This document shows, one piece after another, positions 41,401 to 51,444 of a stretch of DNA of 64,000 bases. A model generated the notes under the pieces. That model made no database searches. It saw nothing but the letters and a program-made list of their open reading frames with translations, and was not told the origin of the DNA. Positions within the stretch are counted from its first letter, which is position 1. Every line of letters begins with the position of its first letter. This DNA comes from Brassica napus (lineage: Eukaryota > Streptophyta > Magnoliopsida > Brassicales > Brassicaceae), in the NCBI RefSeq assembly GCF_020379485.1, contig NC_063435.1, forward strand, positions 3,038,001-3,102,000. The letters run 5' to 3'. A program made the translations under genes and the position numbers.

Positions 41401-44400
41401 ACCCACCTCCGCCGTGTGTCGATACCCCGAACACTCAACCTCCACTTGTCTTCACCTCCACTACGGTGTCTCTGATTTCAACTGAAGCCAGAGAAGTTTC
41501 GCCTGTCGGCACCAACACTACGTCATCTCCGATTTCAACTGAAGCCAGAGATAAAGAAGTTTTTCCTCCAGAAACTGAATCTAGTTCGGTTTCTATCCAA
41601 GCTGAGACTCAATTTGTGCCTTCATTAGGCTTCTGGGCTAAACCACTCATTTTCAAACCTGTTCCTACTCCTCCTGTCCCTAGTACGCCAAAAGACTATG
41701 ATCCTGCACTTGTGGGAAACCAACTAGCTGCTCTGTGGCCATCTCTTAATGATGAGATCCTGAACAAGAAACAAAAAAGCAAGCATCCTACTCGTTCACT
41801 AGAGCTTCCGGTTGCAAAATTACCACCTCCAGAACTTAAAGCCGATGGCACTCTCCGGTTTCCTTGGGCTGCAAGGTTGAGTCCAGAATCTCGCAATCTG
41901 TACCGGGCTGCTTCACCTACGTACAGACTAGATGGGACACCTGAGGTATCAATCCCATCTAAAGTTCTTAAATTAGGACCTGAGAACAAGGATGAGTATA
42001 TCATAGGAAAGTTTCACAAATGCTCCTTACCTCCGGGTGGACTGGTTCATGCTGTTGCTAATAGGATTTGGGGAAGAAGCTGTAAGATCTCTTGCAAGAA
42101 GCTGAGTGATTCATCCTACATGTTTCATATCCCGCATCAACCTACTCGTCATTGGGTAATCCAAAGAGGAATTTGGCATATCGATGATTGTTTGCTCTTT
42201 GTTTTGCCATGGATTCCGGAGGGGTCCTTTAAAATACCTGAAGTTTCAACACTACCAGTGTGGGTTACTCTAAAAGAAATCCCAGATTGCTGCTATTCAA
42301 GACTAGGAATTAGTCATGTTGCTTCGGGCCTTGGAGAGCCTATCTTAACTCATAAGCCTCGCTTGGATCCTTCAAACATGGGGGAAGCTAAAGTGCTAGT
42401 TGAAATGGAGTTGGAGAGAGATTTTCCGAAACTTATAGCTCTGGATGATAAGCAAGGCCATATTTATCTGGTTAAAGTAGAATACACATGGATCCCTTCA
42501 ACTTGTGAGAGGTGTGGCGGCTTAGGTCATAAAGCGAAGAGGTGTCTTTTGCCTTCAAAACCTCAAGATTCTTCTGGTTCCTCAGCAAATCCAGAGGGTG
42601 TGAGTGTTGACATTCCCATTGTTGACATAGAAAAAATCTTGCAGGAACATAATGATGAAACAATCTCAGGAAGTCTTCATAAAATCTCTACTGTGGCTCA
42701 TGTCCACTCCCCACAGGAGCTGAACGTAAACTTACATGATGTTACAGAGTTGCACTCAGACTTGGTTGCAGATTCTCAGGTACCAAATGATCCTTCACTT
42801 CCTCCTTTGGAATGCCATGTTATTAAAGATGTACCAGAGGAATGTCAAGCTTCAAAGAACAACACATGTTCTACCCCACAGGTCCAACATGATAACCAAC
42901 TAGCACTGCCAAGTTTAGCCAAGACTTTATCACCATTAGTAGATATTGTATCTACTCCCATTTCAGCTTCTATTATGGAAATTTCTCCATCAAACATTAT
43001 CAACAGGGAGGTCCAAAAAACCTCTATGGTTGATCCCTTCAACACATCGGCTCAGGTTAGTGGATTTCAGAGTCCTTCTCGGTTCTCTGTCCTTGGTGAT
43101 GAGGACATGGCCCCTGATGAAACAACGAGCTCGCTCGGGTTTACAAGGGGTGGGAGGGAATCAAGACCTCCACTCAAGTTCCAAGATCTAGAATGGAAGA
43201 CAGTACAAGGGAGAGGTAAGCATGGCCGTCGCGGCCGTGGTAATACTCGCTAGTTGCTTGATCTCATTTCTCCTCTTGGGTTCACTCTCTGAACATTTGA
43301 GTGTTTCGTAGCATTCAGATGATGTTTATCATGATTTGTATTCATGCAAACTTTTTCTAACTATAAGGTTTCGTACCTTATCCTTGTAAACGTTTTTATT
43401 TATAATTGAAAGCCCTTTTTCAAAAAAAAAAAAATAAATAAAATAAATAACCTGAAGAATCCCAAAGCAAATTGGAATACACCGGTGACGAAAGCGGATG
43501 TGAAGATCAAATGAAGGTAAAGATTGGGATCCGTTTTCAACAGTTCCTCCCCGAATGTCTCAGCGATAAGCAAAGAGCATGCTGCGACTGTACCCACCGC
43601 GAGAGTGTGTGAACTTCCTAACACGGCGTACACAAATGGCGGCACAAAGCTTGAATCTGAATTCACATCATTTGTACCAATAAAAATGGAAATATAAAAG
43701 AGAAAAAGACTAGGATAGCACCAAACCAAACCAAGTTTTTGTTTTCAAAGTAGCACTCAAGGTTCAAAGTCACAAAAATAGGTTTCATTAAAAAGGTAAA
43801 TATACACTTATACTCTTTGGGTTAATTAATCCAAACCTTAGGGTTTAGAGTTAAGGGTTGGGTTTTGGAATTAGGTTTTAAAATTTTATAAAAAATAAAT
43901 ACTAAAATAAAAAATAAAAATTTTAAAAACAGTTTCAAAAAGTATTTTTAAATTATAAAAAGAAAATTTGAAAAAGAATAAAATAAAATAAAAAAAAATT
44001 TCAGAAAAAAATTTATAAAATTTCAAATCTGAAAACATATAATCTGAAACTATAAAAAAAAATTTTATTTTTCTTTTTTTTGTTTGTTTATTTAATTTTA
44101 AACTAAAAATATTAGAGATATTTTACTCTTTAATGAATGTCATTTTTGTGATTTTCTCCTTCTAGTGCTATTTTTGAGACATAAACTTCAAAAGGTGCTA
44201 TTATTGGAGTTTAGTGTCATAAGAGCAAATTAGTAAGAGAAACAAATTATGTTAAAAAAAAAATAAGAGAAAAAATATAATTGAGACAAGCAACACTGAA
44301 TGTCAGTCTGTATGAACAACATACGTATTGCCAATATCCTTTCTATTTTTACGTTGAATATCTCATATTATTGTTTTGATTTATGTTTATTTTCCTCGAG

Positions 44401-45670
44401 CAACCTTTTTTTTTTTAGTTACACAAGATCAGTAATTTTGTATTTACGATTTGGATTTAAATTCTCAGCTAAATGACTATATATATATATATATATATGT
44501 ATGTATAGTGTAAATTGTCATAAATGAGCCTTTTACAAAAAAAAAAAAGTTTTCATAAATGATTCATTAAAGAAAACTACCTTTTTCTAAAAAAGTTACT
44601 TTTGTAATATTTAAGTTATTTTTATATTAGTCGTTTCAGAAAATGAAAAGACACTCTTGAATTTGGCTGGCAAAGAAAAAGAGACTCTTGAGAAATCAAT
44701 TTAAGTGGCTTCGTACTGTTCAGAATCAGATTCAGTGTTAATATTAATTTAACAATAAATACAAGTTTTAATATGGAGAAAATAAAATTATTGGCACCAT
44801 CGTGGCATGACGGCACGGTAGAATAAGCGTTGAAAGTAAAATCAAAGCGAATAACCTTAAACTAACAGGGTTGCTATCAAAGTGAAAGTCCATTACTATA
44901 ACCTGGACCAACCATATTCAATTTATGCTGCTGGATTAGTTCCAGAGGTGAACTAGTCCGAGATTGACAGCTTGGCTCGCCTAATTGTAGTGCATTTTTA
45001 AATAATTATATTAAAAATACAAAGACATAAGTTCGAGGGAGAATTTTTTTTTAAAAAAGGGGAGAATTTAAAATTTACAAATATTTGTAAAACATATACC
45101 GATCGATTTTATAATCAACTAGAATACATAAATGAATATCACATATAACACACGTTCCTTCTTACTTTATTTTTATTATTGTGCAAAAATCAAAAATACA
45201 CCTTTATGCGAAATCACTTGAGACAAAACTACTAAATCTAGCTTTCATGTATTAATGATATTCAAAGGATGCAATTAATAATTCATATAAAAAAAAGATT
45301 TTGCATGATAAAAATATATAAAAAGGGAAAAGATCTTACATAGGCCAATGATGGGAGGGATACCGGCAAGATTAGCATAACTGATACCCTGAGGAACGGC
45401 AAGGCTGGTGATGGTTATTCCAGCAAGCACATCGTACCTTAGTTTCTGCAGATTGTACTTTGGTAGCCACTCAAAGATTGGAACAAAATACTGCAATGTC
45501 TTTTTTGTTTTCATCAAACCATTTGGCTCTTGTGATATTGGTTTAAACGGATCATCAGGAAAGAAAGTTTCCTTACATTTACAACTAAATTTAAGAAAAA
45601 AGCTTCTCGGGGCTGAGAAGTTTACTCCTCGACCCTTTGGTGTCGAGGAGTTTGTTCTTTCACTCTCCAT
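38492..45670 (-). CDS. SULTR3;5: Sulfate transporter SULTR3;5-like
   Basis: A SLC26/SulP-family membrane transporter. Arabidopsis SULTR3;5 works with SULTR2;1 in root-to-shoot sulfate transport. Ten minus-strand exons are read: 45670..45340, 43656..43452, 40816..40645, 40547..40482, 40147..40034, 39895..39779, 39675..39549, 39480..38941, 38814..38738 and 38647..38492. They total 1,905 nt, or 634 residues, the length I recall for the Arabidopsis protein. The multi-helix core includes AGITITSLAVPQGISYANLA and the STITGFMGGTA segment. The C-terminal STAS domain begins after GSPIFFANSTYVRERIL and includes VSSVDMTGMETLLE. Start is MESERTNSS; an ATG six codons upstream is ignored. All splice sites are GT/AG. 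Intron 2 carries a 2.4-kb LINE derivative and intron 1 a MITE, yet the frame is intact. Confidence 0.93.
41046..43440 (+). mobile_element. LINE derivative with ORF1 only, inside SULTR3;5 intron 2
   Basis: The unit has a roughly 140-bp GC-richer 5' leader (ccgcagctccgaacttcgac onward), one long ORF, a short 3' UTR and a terminal A tract starting about 43,423 (gccctttttc then A). It is inserted antisense to the host gene. No reverse transcriptase or endonuclease follows ORF1, although plant LINEs normally have ORF2 immediately downstream. The flanks are A-rich (agaaaaaataaaatata on the left, aaataaataaaataaataa on the right), so a target duplication cannot be fixed. The boundaries given are approximate. 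Confidence 0.75.
41184..43253 (+). CDS. LINE ORF1 (gag-like) protein, DUF4283 and CCHC zinc knuckle
   Basis: An uninterrupted 689-codon frame. Residues 1-150 are Ser/Pro/Thr-rich low complexity, with an imperfect repeat around ISTEAREVSP and ISTEARDKEVF. A DUF4283 domain lies at about residues 260-400 (GKFHKCSLPPGG, HWVIQRGIWHIDDCLLFVLPW, LPVWVTLKEIP). A zinc knuckle follows at about 437-451 (CERCGGLGHKAKRC, spacing C-x2-C-x4-H-x4-C). The C-terminus is acidic and ends in a basic RGRGKHGRRGRGNTR tail. This is the arrangement of the nucleic-acid-binding first protein of plant LINEs. It is a transposon protein rather than a host gene, though its intactness is unusual. Confidence 0.85.
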   Translation: MESTNEISSNVPASQPSNSVASLGLSLALNCPSGPMATDLQGNEGGAFLPCADSPVPVSNTTPSSQPPLSVSNPPPPCVDTPNTQPPLVFTSTTVSLISTEAREVSPVGTNTTSSPISTEARDKEVFPPETESSSVSIQAETQFVPSLGFWAKPLIFKPVPTPPVPSTPKDYDPALVGNQLAALWPSLNDEILNKKQKSKHPTRSLELPVAKLPPPELKADGTLRFPWAARLSPESRNLYRAASPTYRLDGTPEVSIPSKVLKLGPENKDEYIIGKFHKCSLPPGGLVHAVANRIWGRSCKISCKKLSDSSYMFHIPHQPTRHWVIQRGIWHIDDCLLFVLPWIPEGSFKIPEVSTLPVWVTLKEIPDCCYSRLGISHVASGLGEPILTHKPRLDPSNMGEAKVLVEMELERDFPKLIALDDKQGHIYLVKVEYTWIPSTCERCGGLGHKAKRCLLPSKPQDSSGSSANPEGVSVDIPIVDIEKILQEHNDETISGSLHKISTVAHVHSPQELNVNLHDVTELHSDLVADSQVPNDPSLPPLECHVIKDVPEECQASKNNTCSTPQVQHDNQLALPSLAKTLSPLVDIVSTPISASIMEISPSNIINREVQKTSMVDPFNTSAQVSGFQSPSRFSVLGDEDMAPDETTSSLGFTRGGRESRPPLKFQDLEWKTVQGRGKHGRRGRGNTR
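43700..44210. mobile_element. MULE-type MITE, copy 2, in SULTR3;5 intron 1
   Basis: About 510 bp closely match the element at 11,992-12,623. Shared blocks include caagtttttgttttcaaagt, agtagcactcaagg, ggtaaatatacacttata, gttaattaatccaaacctta and the right end tagtgctatttttgagacat. It lacks the long (TTTTTA)n expansion of copy 1, which explains its smaller size. A target duplication could not be identified, so the ends are approximate. Confidence 0.8.
44211..45339. other. Remainder of SULTR3;5 intron 1
   Basis: AT-rich intronic DNA with a (TA)n tract at 44,480-44,500 and no recognised genes. Intron 1 runs from 43,657 to 45,339 on the plus-strand scale. Confidence 0.4.
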
Positions 45671-46392
45671 GGTTACAAAACCAAGCAAGCAAGAGGTAAA
45701 ATCTTTGTCTTTTCTTTTCTATATTATTGAATTGGTTGTAGAGAATGGGAGAGTATGGGTTGTGTTATATATAGATGGATGGCCAGAGATAGTGGGAGGT
45801 GATGTTATGGATTTATTCAACGTGATGAGTAAATAGTGTTTGTCTTTTTTTGGTAATAAATCTCCTAGTCTTATCTCTACAGCATTTGATTCGGTTTCTC
45901 TATATTTACACAGTGCCAGTAAGTAATTTGACAAAAACATCTTTCAAAACTGAGTGTAAACTGTTTCTCAAAAAAAAAACGGAGTGTAAATTTATGATAA
46001 TTAGAAACAACGATATTGACAAAAGAAAACAACGATATACGGGGAAAATATTATTTTTCCTATTTTTGTTGCCAACAAATGTTGTAGGCCATCTTAATTA
46101 TATGTTTAAAATATATTGTAAGAACATACTAACGCAACAATATTCGTTAAAATATTTCAAAAAGAAAAAGGCTGACGTGTTGCATGAGTGGCTTGAGAAT
46201 GTCTTTTTTGTCTAAATTAAATTTATAAAATAAAAAAAAAACTAAATACATTTAATAAATAAATTAAACATGTGTGGCGTATCCACTGTCTCTTATGTAT
46301 TAAATGATAAAGATTGAACATGTTTATCATTATCTATGAGAATCAAATCAGGACCTTAAGAAGTGGGAGATTATGATTATAAAAACTAAAAG
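45671..46392. other. Upstream region of the SULTR3;5-like gene
   Basis: Promoter-side sequence. A gttatatatagatgg at about 45,762-45,776 on the plus strand offers a TATA-like element (ctatatataac on the minus strand) about 95 bp before the ATG. Open frames here are short and unconvincing. Confidence 0.4.
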
Positions 46393-46588
46393 TTAAAACT
46401 CTTCTTCAGGGAATAACTCATCCTTTAACGAAAGGGCAATCCATTGAATCTGAATCAAAGTTATATCCCAAAGATCGTCATCTTTCTTTTGCACCAAGAT
46501 CTCTTTCATTGTACCAATCATTATGCTTAAAAGATTCAGACACAACCTCTTGAACATGTGTTCATTCTTCTCAACACTCGTAACTAAA
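46393..46588 (-). pseudogene. Remnant of a GNOM-like ARF-GEF C-terminus (GNL2-like)
   Basis: On the minus strand, after a gagcttag splice-acceptor-like site near 46,589, an open frame reads SLLVTSVEKNEHMFKRLCL and continues through LWDITLIQIQWIALSLKDEL to FPEEEF and TAA at 46,393-46,395. The LW-x-T-x(3)-Q-x-x-IA-x-SL-x-x-E-x-FP ending is the pattern I know from the extreme C-terminus of GNOM/GNL exchange factors. At5g19610 (GNL2) sits at this position in Arabidopsis. None of the Sec7 or other large domains are present, so this is a relic. Identification is from pattern memory. Confidence 0.55.
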
Positions 46589-46599
46589 AGGCTCTAAGC

Positions 46600-46884
46600 T
46601 CAACGCTTCCTACAATCTATTCTAGGTAATTCAAGAAGACGTTCTTGAGCATTTTCATTGCTATCTTGAGCGTTCCTTCCATGCTTGTTATCTCTCTTTC
46701 CACGTTTTCGCGCCTCAGAGTAGTCTAGTAGCTTAGCAGAATGTTTTGTAATGATCTTGCTGACAAACTCTATTATTGTGTCGTAACATGTATTAATGAT
46801 GCAAATCAAGTTTAAACTCTTACATGGATACTCATCATCAAGTTGCATAATGACTTCTTTTACAAGGATGAAATAAAATTGCAT
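46600..46884 (-). other. Open frame of unknown origin next to the remnants
   Basis: A 94-codon minus-strand frame, Lys/Arg/Asn-rich toward its end (SEARKRGKRDNKHGRNAQD, then QERLLELPRIDCRKR). I do not recognise it. It lies between the GNL2-like and hydrolase remnants, overlaps the latter by 25 bp and may be an upstream exon of the former or a chance frame. Confidence 0.25.
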
Positions 46885-47184
46885 ATGGCATCGGCCATCT
46901 GAGAATCATATTCAGGTCCTTCCGTCTGGAAATGGCTAACTCCTTCAATGAGGTGCGTTTCGGTGCGTCCCGCTGCAGATTTAAGCTTCTTCTTGAGCTG
47001 GCTAACGTTGGTGAAGCCGTCTCGTGTTCCCATGACGAAGAGTTTGGGTTTGGGGGATGAGAGAATGGCCTTGTGGTGCCGTCCAAAGAGAACAGAGGCT
47101 AGTAGACCAAATGGGTATCCTAAACTCACGTATCCCACCACTTGCTCTACTTGCTCCACCGCTGATCCTGCGATTGGTACACCT
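46860..47184 (-). pseudogene. Terminal-exon remnant of an alpha/beta hydrolase
   Basis: The minus strand encodes about 107 residues from GVPIAGSAVEQVEQVVGYVS through GYPFGLLASVLFGRHHKAIL and KLFVMGTRDGFTN to HLIEGVSHFQTEGPEYDSQM and a stop at 46,860. The GTRDGFT loop and the GVSHF motif carry the Asp and His expected of the hydrolase triad in the KANL3/Tex30-like family (At5g19630 as I recall). A possible acceptor (tacggcag) precedes the block at about 47,184. No upstream exon with the nucleophile Ser is found in the next kilobase, which is AT-rich. It appears to be a single surviving exon. Confidence 0.75.
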
Positions 47185-48126
47185 GCCGTACTTGACTTCA
47201 TTATTTTTTTTTCCTTTTATAATATAAAGAAATTGACAAGGAATATCAATTTTGTCTTAGAGTATTCATCAGAAAAGTTATTTGTACTCTGCTCAGCAAG
47301 AAAAAAATATTTGAAAACAATTAATTAATCTAACACAATGGTAGGCTACATAAACACACATTGAGACACATAAAAGTTGCAAACTTATATTAATAAAAGT
47401 TATGCTTGTAGTCTTTAAAAAAAGGCAATTCTTACAAATATTCATTTTTAAAATTTTGTCACAAAAATAGAATTCAATAAGAAAATTGACCAAAATAGCC
47501 CTTTTTATTTTGAAAATTTTAATATTAATTTAATGTAAAACTATCCAAATCAAAGTAAAATACTTTATGGTAGTTGATGCAAATTGTTTTTTCTTAGTTG
47601 ATGCAAATTCATTTGTATCAATCTACAAATGATATTAACAAAATAAATAAATGATACATAATGTCTTATTTATTGTAGTGTAACAATTATTTATTAATAC
47701 TAGTATAGACATATGTACCTAATTTTTTTTAATTCCATAATGTTTGTTTTTATTTTTAAAATTTTTAAGTTAGATAAAAAAAATATAATTAAACTTATAA
47801 ACTTCAATATTCGTATTGGTGGTCAATGTATTAAATTATGTTCTTTTTTATAGTTTTATTTATGCAATTTTTTCTATAGTAATAATCTAATTAGGAAACT
47901 TGAATTTGAAACTAAAATTTATTATATTTAGACTGAAAAGAAAGCCTGTAGGACTATAAACAATCATAACTCCTAAAATACCAATAAAATAACAATAGCT
48001 TAGGTATGTTTTTTTTTTAAAAAGAATAGCCTAGGTATGTCCAATCCGGTAAAAATAAACCATTTAAAACTGAACCGAACCAAAATAAAAAAAAATAGTT
48101 TGGATTTTTGGTGGTGAGTTTTTTAC
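47185..48126. other. Intergenic AT-rich stretch
   Basis: No gene. Expected upstream exons of the hydrolase are absent. A short gtaaaaataaacca/aactgaaccgaacc fragment at about 48,045-48,080 resembles part of the AACCGAACC-rich MITE family. Confidence 0.4.
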
Positions 48127-48679
48127 CTGGACACCGTCAACAACGCATAGATCACCAACATCATAAGGATGCAAACTTAGACAAAGATAATGGATTCGAA
48201 GAGATTTTTGCAAGTGTTTCCGATTATAAAAGTCAGAGCCACCATTTGAGTGGAAAAGAAGAGCAAAACCTTAGTCGTTGCTACTTCTGGAAGCAGTGGC
48301 GAAATGACAAGGGTGACCACCATCAAGATCGCTGTCACAAATTCATTTTTAATACCTTAACCTGATCATTTAGCAACAACAAGACAAGTGGTTAAACTCA
48401 AGAAACACAGACTCTGACTGGTAACAACCAGTGGCGCTCCAATATTTTTGAATTCTTAAACAATGTGCTTTAATCAATCACTTGCATTCTGGGCCGGTCT
48501 TGGCAATAACTATTCTATAAGAACAAAGAGCAAGAAAGTGTTTGAGGAGACTTACCACCCATTCTGTGAAAGCTTTTCTAATGATTTTCCCAGTCTCAGC
48601 AGCACCATCAAACATAGGAAACACAAGATCAACCTCTTCCTTAATCATGAACCTAAGCAAATCTTCTTCCTCTATGAAA
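48127..48679 (-). pseudogene. MSL10-like mechanosensitive channel relic
   Basis: Two minus-strand exons of an MscS-like gene survive. The first (48679..48556) is intact with a gttttag acceptor and a GTAAGT donor, and reads FIEEEDLLRFMIKEEVDLVF through IIRKAFTEWV. It corresponds to exon 2 of the MSL9-like gene in this window. The second (about 48,345..48127) reads VTAILMVVTLVI, EVATTKVLLFFSTQ and TCKNLFESIIFV. It then has an in-frame stop and a short deletion before HPYDVGDLCVVDGVQ and a GT donor. Its start, which should hold the YTSR and ALxHSLNDTK segments, is missing. EVATTKVLLFFSTQ is closer to MSL10 than to MSL9 as I recall them. First and last exons are absent. Confidence 0.85.
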
Positions 48680-48782
48680 CTAAAACAATAACGAGAAGGT
48701 GTGTTTTTGGTCAAATACATTTGATCTTTTGGTTAAATCTGCATGGCCTATTCTGGTCTATATTCCACATACAGTAGATGCA

Positions 48783-48995
48783 TGGATTACTCTTACAAAC
48801 ACCATCTATGTAATCATCATAAATATCAAACGAATGTGCTTCTCGACCCATATAAAACGACAATAGAAGAGTGTTATTCCAAAAATGTTTGGTCTAAAAT
48901 CAAATGACCAAGAACTATCCGGTGCGAGAGTTTTGACACCGAGATCGTTATTCTTATACTTAAAATAGAGGATTAGTGCTAAGCCATCACCTAGA
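48783..48995 (-). pseudogene. Decayed S-protein homologue fragment
   Basis: About 210 bp match the middle of the intact gene at 50,371-50,841. Shared stretches include atcatcataaatatcaaacg (atcatcatagatatcaaacg there), ctatccggtgcgagagtttt and gacaccgagatcgt. Substitutions and small gaps interrupt the frame (cysteine and start codons are lost). It is a relic of a second S-protein homologue lying next to the MSL10-like relic. Confidence 0.8.
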
Positions 48996-49028
48996 CGATT
49001 GCTTGTATAATTTTTACTTTTATTTAAA

Positions 49029-49050
49029 AAAACTAGGTGTTTGCGCCGGG
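49029..49050 (-). mobile_element. Possible Helitron 3' end
   Basis: The sequence aactaggtgtttgcgccggg reads cccggcgcaaacacctagtt on the minus strand. This resembles Brassicaceae Helitron 3' ends (GC block, then CTAGT). The hairpin is weak and no 5' partner was found, so this is tentative. Confidence 0.4.
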
Positions 49051-49729
49051 TTTTTGTACATTGATATGTTTCAGTAGTTTTAAAACTATTTTTGGTGTTT
49101 GATAAAAAAAATATTTATCAAACATATAAATATATTTCAATTTATTTCAATTTATGCATACAATGTTTTAAGATTATTTTAAAATAAGCAAAATTTGAAT
49201 ACATCTAAAAATATTTTAGCCTTTTGCGTAAATGGATCTTTTGACCTTTTTATTAATTTTTAAAAACTGGATATTATGTTCCTAAATTTTAGAAAGATAT
49301 ACAATGAATTTAGAATGCAATTTAAACAAATTAAATATGACTCAAAACTAACCCATGATTTTTTTAGATTTTCATTTGCTATATTCACTCCAAAAGTTCG
49401 GATTATTCACGAAAATGTCATTACTTTTTTTTTTAGAATGAGTTTTTTGTTCTATCATCCTCATCTTCTTCAAGTATTTACAATATTGCAATTGCCTTCA
49501 ATACACCAACCATCATGAACAACCAATTTGAAGCTCTTAATGCATCTAAAATCGATTTATACTCCTTCTATCTCATTTAATATGAACTAGAAATAACATC
49601 TCTTTCATTTATTGGTGCTTACGATTATTGGTGGGTCGTTTTCGTTTGAGCTTCTGTGTGCTTGGAAAAAACTTTTGTGTGCTAAGAAAGTTATCTCACT
49701 AATTTAAGGTATGAAATCGATTTTTTTTT

Positions 49730-50030
49730 TCAGATCTGTTCGCCAGTATGTGTAAGTTTTCTGGCAGTAGAAAACTTACACGGAAGTTTTCTGGTCAATT
49801 CAAAAGTTAGTTTTGCAATTTACTTTTGTGTTTGTTTTCTAGAGACGACTTTTCTAGAAATCGTCCGTTTTTCTTTGTTTACAAAAAAATTTCGAAAATA
49901 CCACATAAGATTTTCTGGTAAGTTTTCTAAGATAAACATGTTAATTTTGCATTTGAACAAATTATGTCAGAAATTAGACTTTTCCTAGACGACTTACAAG
50001 AAAGTCGTCCAATAGGAAGTGACGTGGCAG
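49730..50030. repeat. Cluster of short palindromes (gacgactt... aagtcgtc type)
   Basis: Three small inverted repeats lie close together: gtaagttttctggcagtaga/aaacttac (49,753-49,780), gacgacttttctagaaatcgtc (49,843-49,864) and gacgacttacaagaaagtcgtc (49,988-50,009). Variants of AAGTTTTCTGG occur between them. The arrangement looks like part of a degraded MITE or MULE-like family. No ORF is present. Confidence 0.65.
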
Positions 50031-50370
50031 GTGAGAAGTGAGCATTGTTTTACTTTATTGATACTATACTAGACTAGACTAGATAGATATTATTGGTTAA
50101 CTACATTGTTTTGAAAAAAAATTATATTAATGCTCTGTTGAATATCAATATTTACCCAATTGTCCATTTAAAGTTGGAATAGTCTTTATAAGGTTTGCAA
50201 TATATATGTATTTCAGTCTTATTTTGGTTCACTTTGTTCGGATTTTTTTTTCTAATATAAAGTAAATTTATCATCGAATATGGATAATTCTGTATGATTA
50301 CAGTCCAGAGTTTAATCAAATCATGAATTTTCAAAGAAATTCAGGTTTCAGAGAAAAATATATATGTAAA

Positions 50371-50841
50371 TTACTCATTCCAAACATAGCATATGTCATA
50401 TCTACCGGTACTCTCCTGAAATCTGCATGTAAAACCACCCTGACTACCATTGTATATATTCCACGAACACAAATAGCATTGCTTATCACCAACTTCTCGG
50501 TTATCATCATAGATATCAAACGAATGGGATTCTCCACCCCACTTAAAATTACAAGAAAAGCGTGTTGTGCCAAAAAAAGCTGGTGTAAACTTGAACGACC
50601 ACCTACTATCCGGTGCGAGAGTTTGGACACCGAGATCGTCATCCTTAGACTTACAATGGAGTGTTAGTGTTAAGCCACCACCAAGCTTATTGATAATCTC
50701 CACCGTTCTCTTCCCACGAATACCATCAAAAAGCTTATTGGTAATCTCCCCTGTTCTCCCCTCAGTAATAGTTTCCACTTGTGACGCCACCAAATGGACG
50801 AATAGGGATATGACCACCACATAAACTTGCCATTTCTTCAT
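50371..50841 (-). CDS. S-protein homologue (plant self-incompatibility S1 family)
   Basis: A single-exon gene of 156 residues with a signal peptide (MKKWQVYVVVISLFVHLVAS) and a small secreted beta-sandwich domain. The S1 family pattern is visible: VEIINKLGGGLTLTLHCKSK, DDDLGVQTLAPDSRWSFKF, FFGTTRFSCNFKW, then HSFDIYDD. The C-terminal half is cysteine-rich, and six cysteines can be counted. Family members include the poppy stigma S determinant, but most plant copies have unknown roles as secreted peptides, often reproductive. The gene is intact. A decayed copy lies 1.4 kb downstream, beside the MSL10-like relic. Confidence 0.9.
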   Translation of the reverse strand: MKKWQVYVVVISLFVHLVASQVETITEGRTGEITNKLFDGIRGKRTVEIINKLGGGLTLTLHCKSKDDDLGVQTLAPDSRWSFKFTPAFFGTTRFSCNFKWGGESHSFDIYDDNREVGDKQCYLCSWNIYNGSQGGFTCRFQESTGRYDICYVWNE

Positions 50842-51440
50842 TTTTGCTATACTTTTTTAAGTTCAAAGTGTATTCTACGAATACTATTTGTAGTGGTACT
50901 CATAAGAAGCCTTTGATGAGCCCATCTCGTTGTTGATTCTATTTGGTAATTTTTAGGGTCAATAGTACAATGTATATTGAAGCAAAAGTCAAAGCTAATA
51001 CCTAATCAAAACGTTACATATCACTTTACAGATTTACATTAACATATATGTAAATATATTTTCCCATAATTGTTTAATTCATGGTTTAGTGTGGACGTGC
51101 ATCGCTAAAAATCTTATCATAAAAGATAAAACCATTGATATTTTTTTTGTTTTGTTTTAGGTTTGCAAATTAAACTGACACTACGTCAAAACTATTGGTT
51201 AGAAATTTTGTAATATATGTGATTGTGCTACCAAATAAAAATGTTGAGAAATGTTTGTAAGAAACTCTAACAAAAAAAATAAACTAAAAATTTATAGATA
51301 CATATATTGGTTCAAATCTTTATACTCAGAAAAATTAAATGTAAAACTAATCCAAACGGAACTAGATTCAATAATAATTTAAGAACTAATCCCAACAGAT
51401 CCAATGATCCACACCTAATCTGAAAACATGAATTTGTAAG
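50842..51440. other. Intergenic region upstream of the S-protein homologue
   Basis: AT-rich, with no gene or clear repeat ends. Probable promoter of the minus-strand gene lies in the first 200 bp. Confidence 0.35.
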
Positions 51441-51444
51441 ATCA

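Noticed and set aside
45408..46215. Plus-strand frames of 142 and 121 codons
   Set aside because: The first is antisense to SULTR3;5 exon 1 and its leader; the second is in low-complexity AT/Lys-rich DNA.
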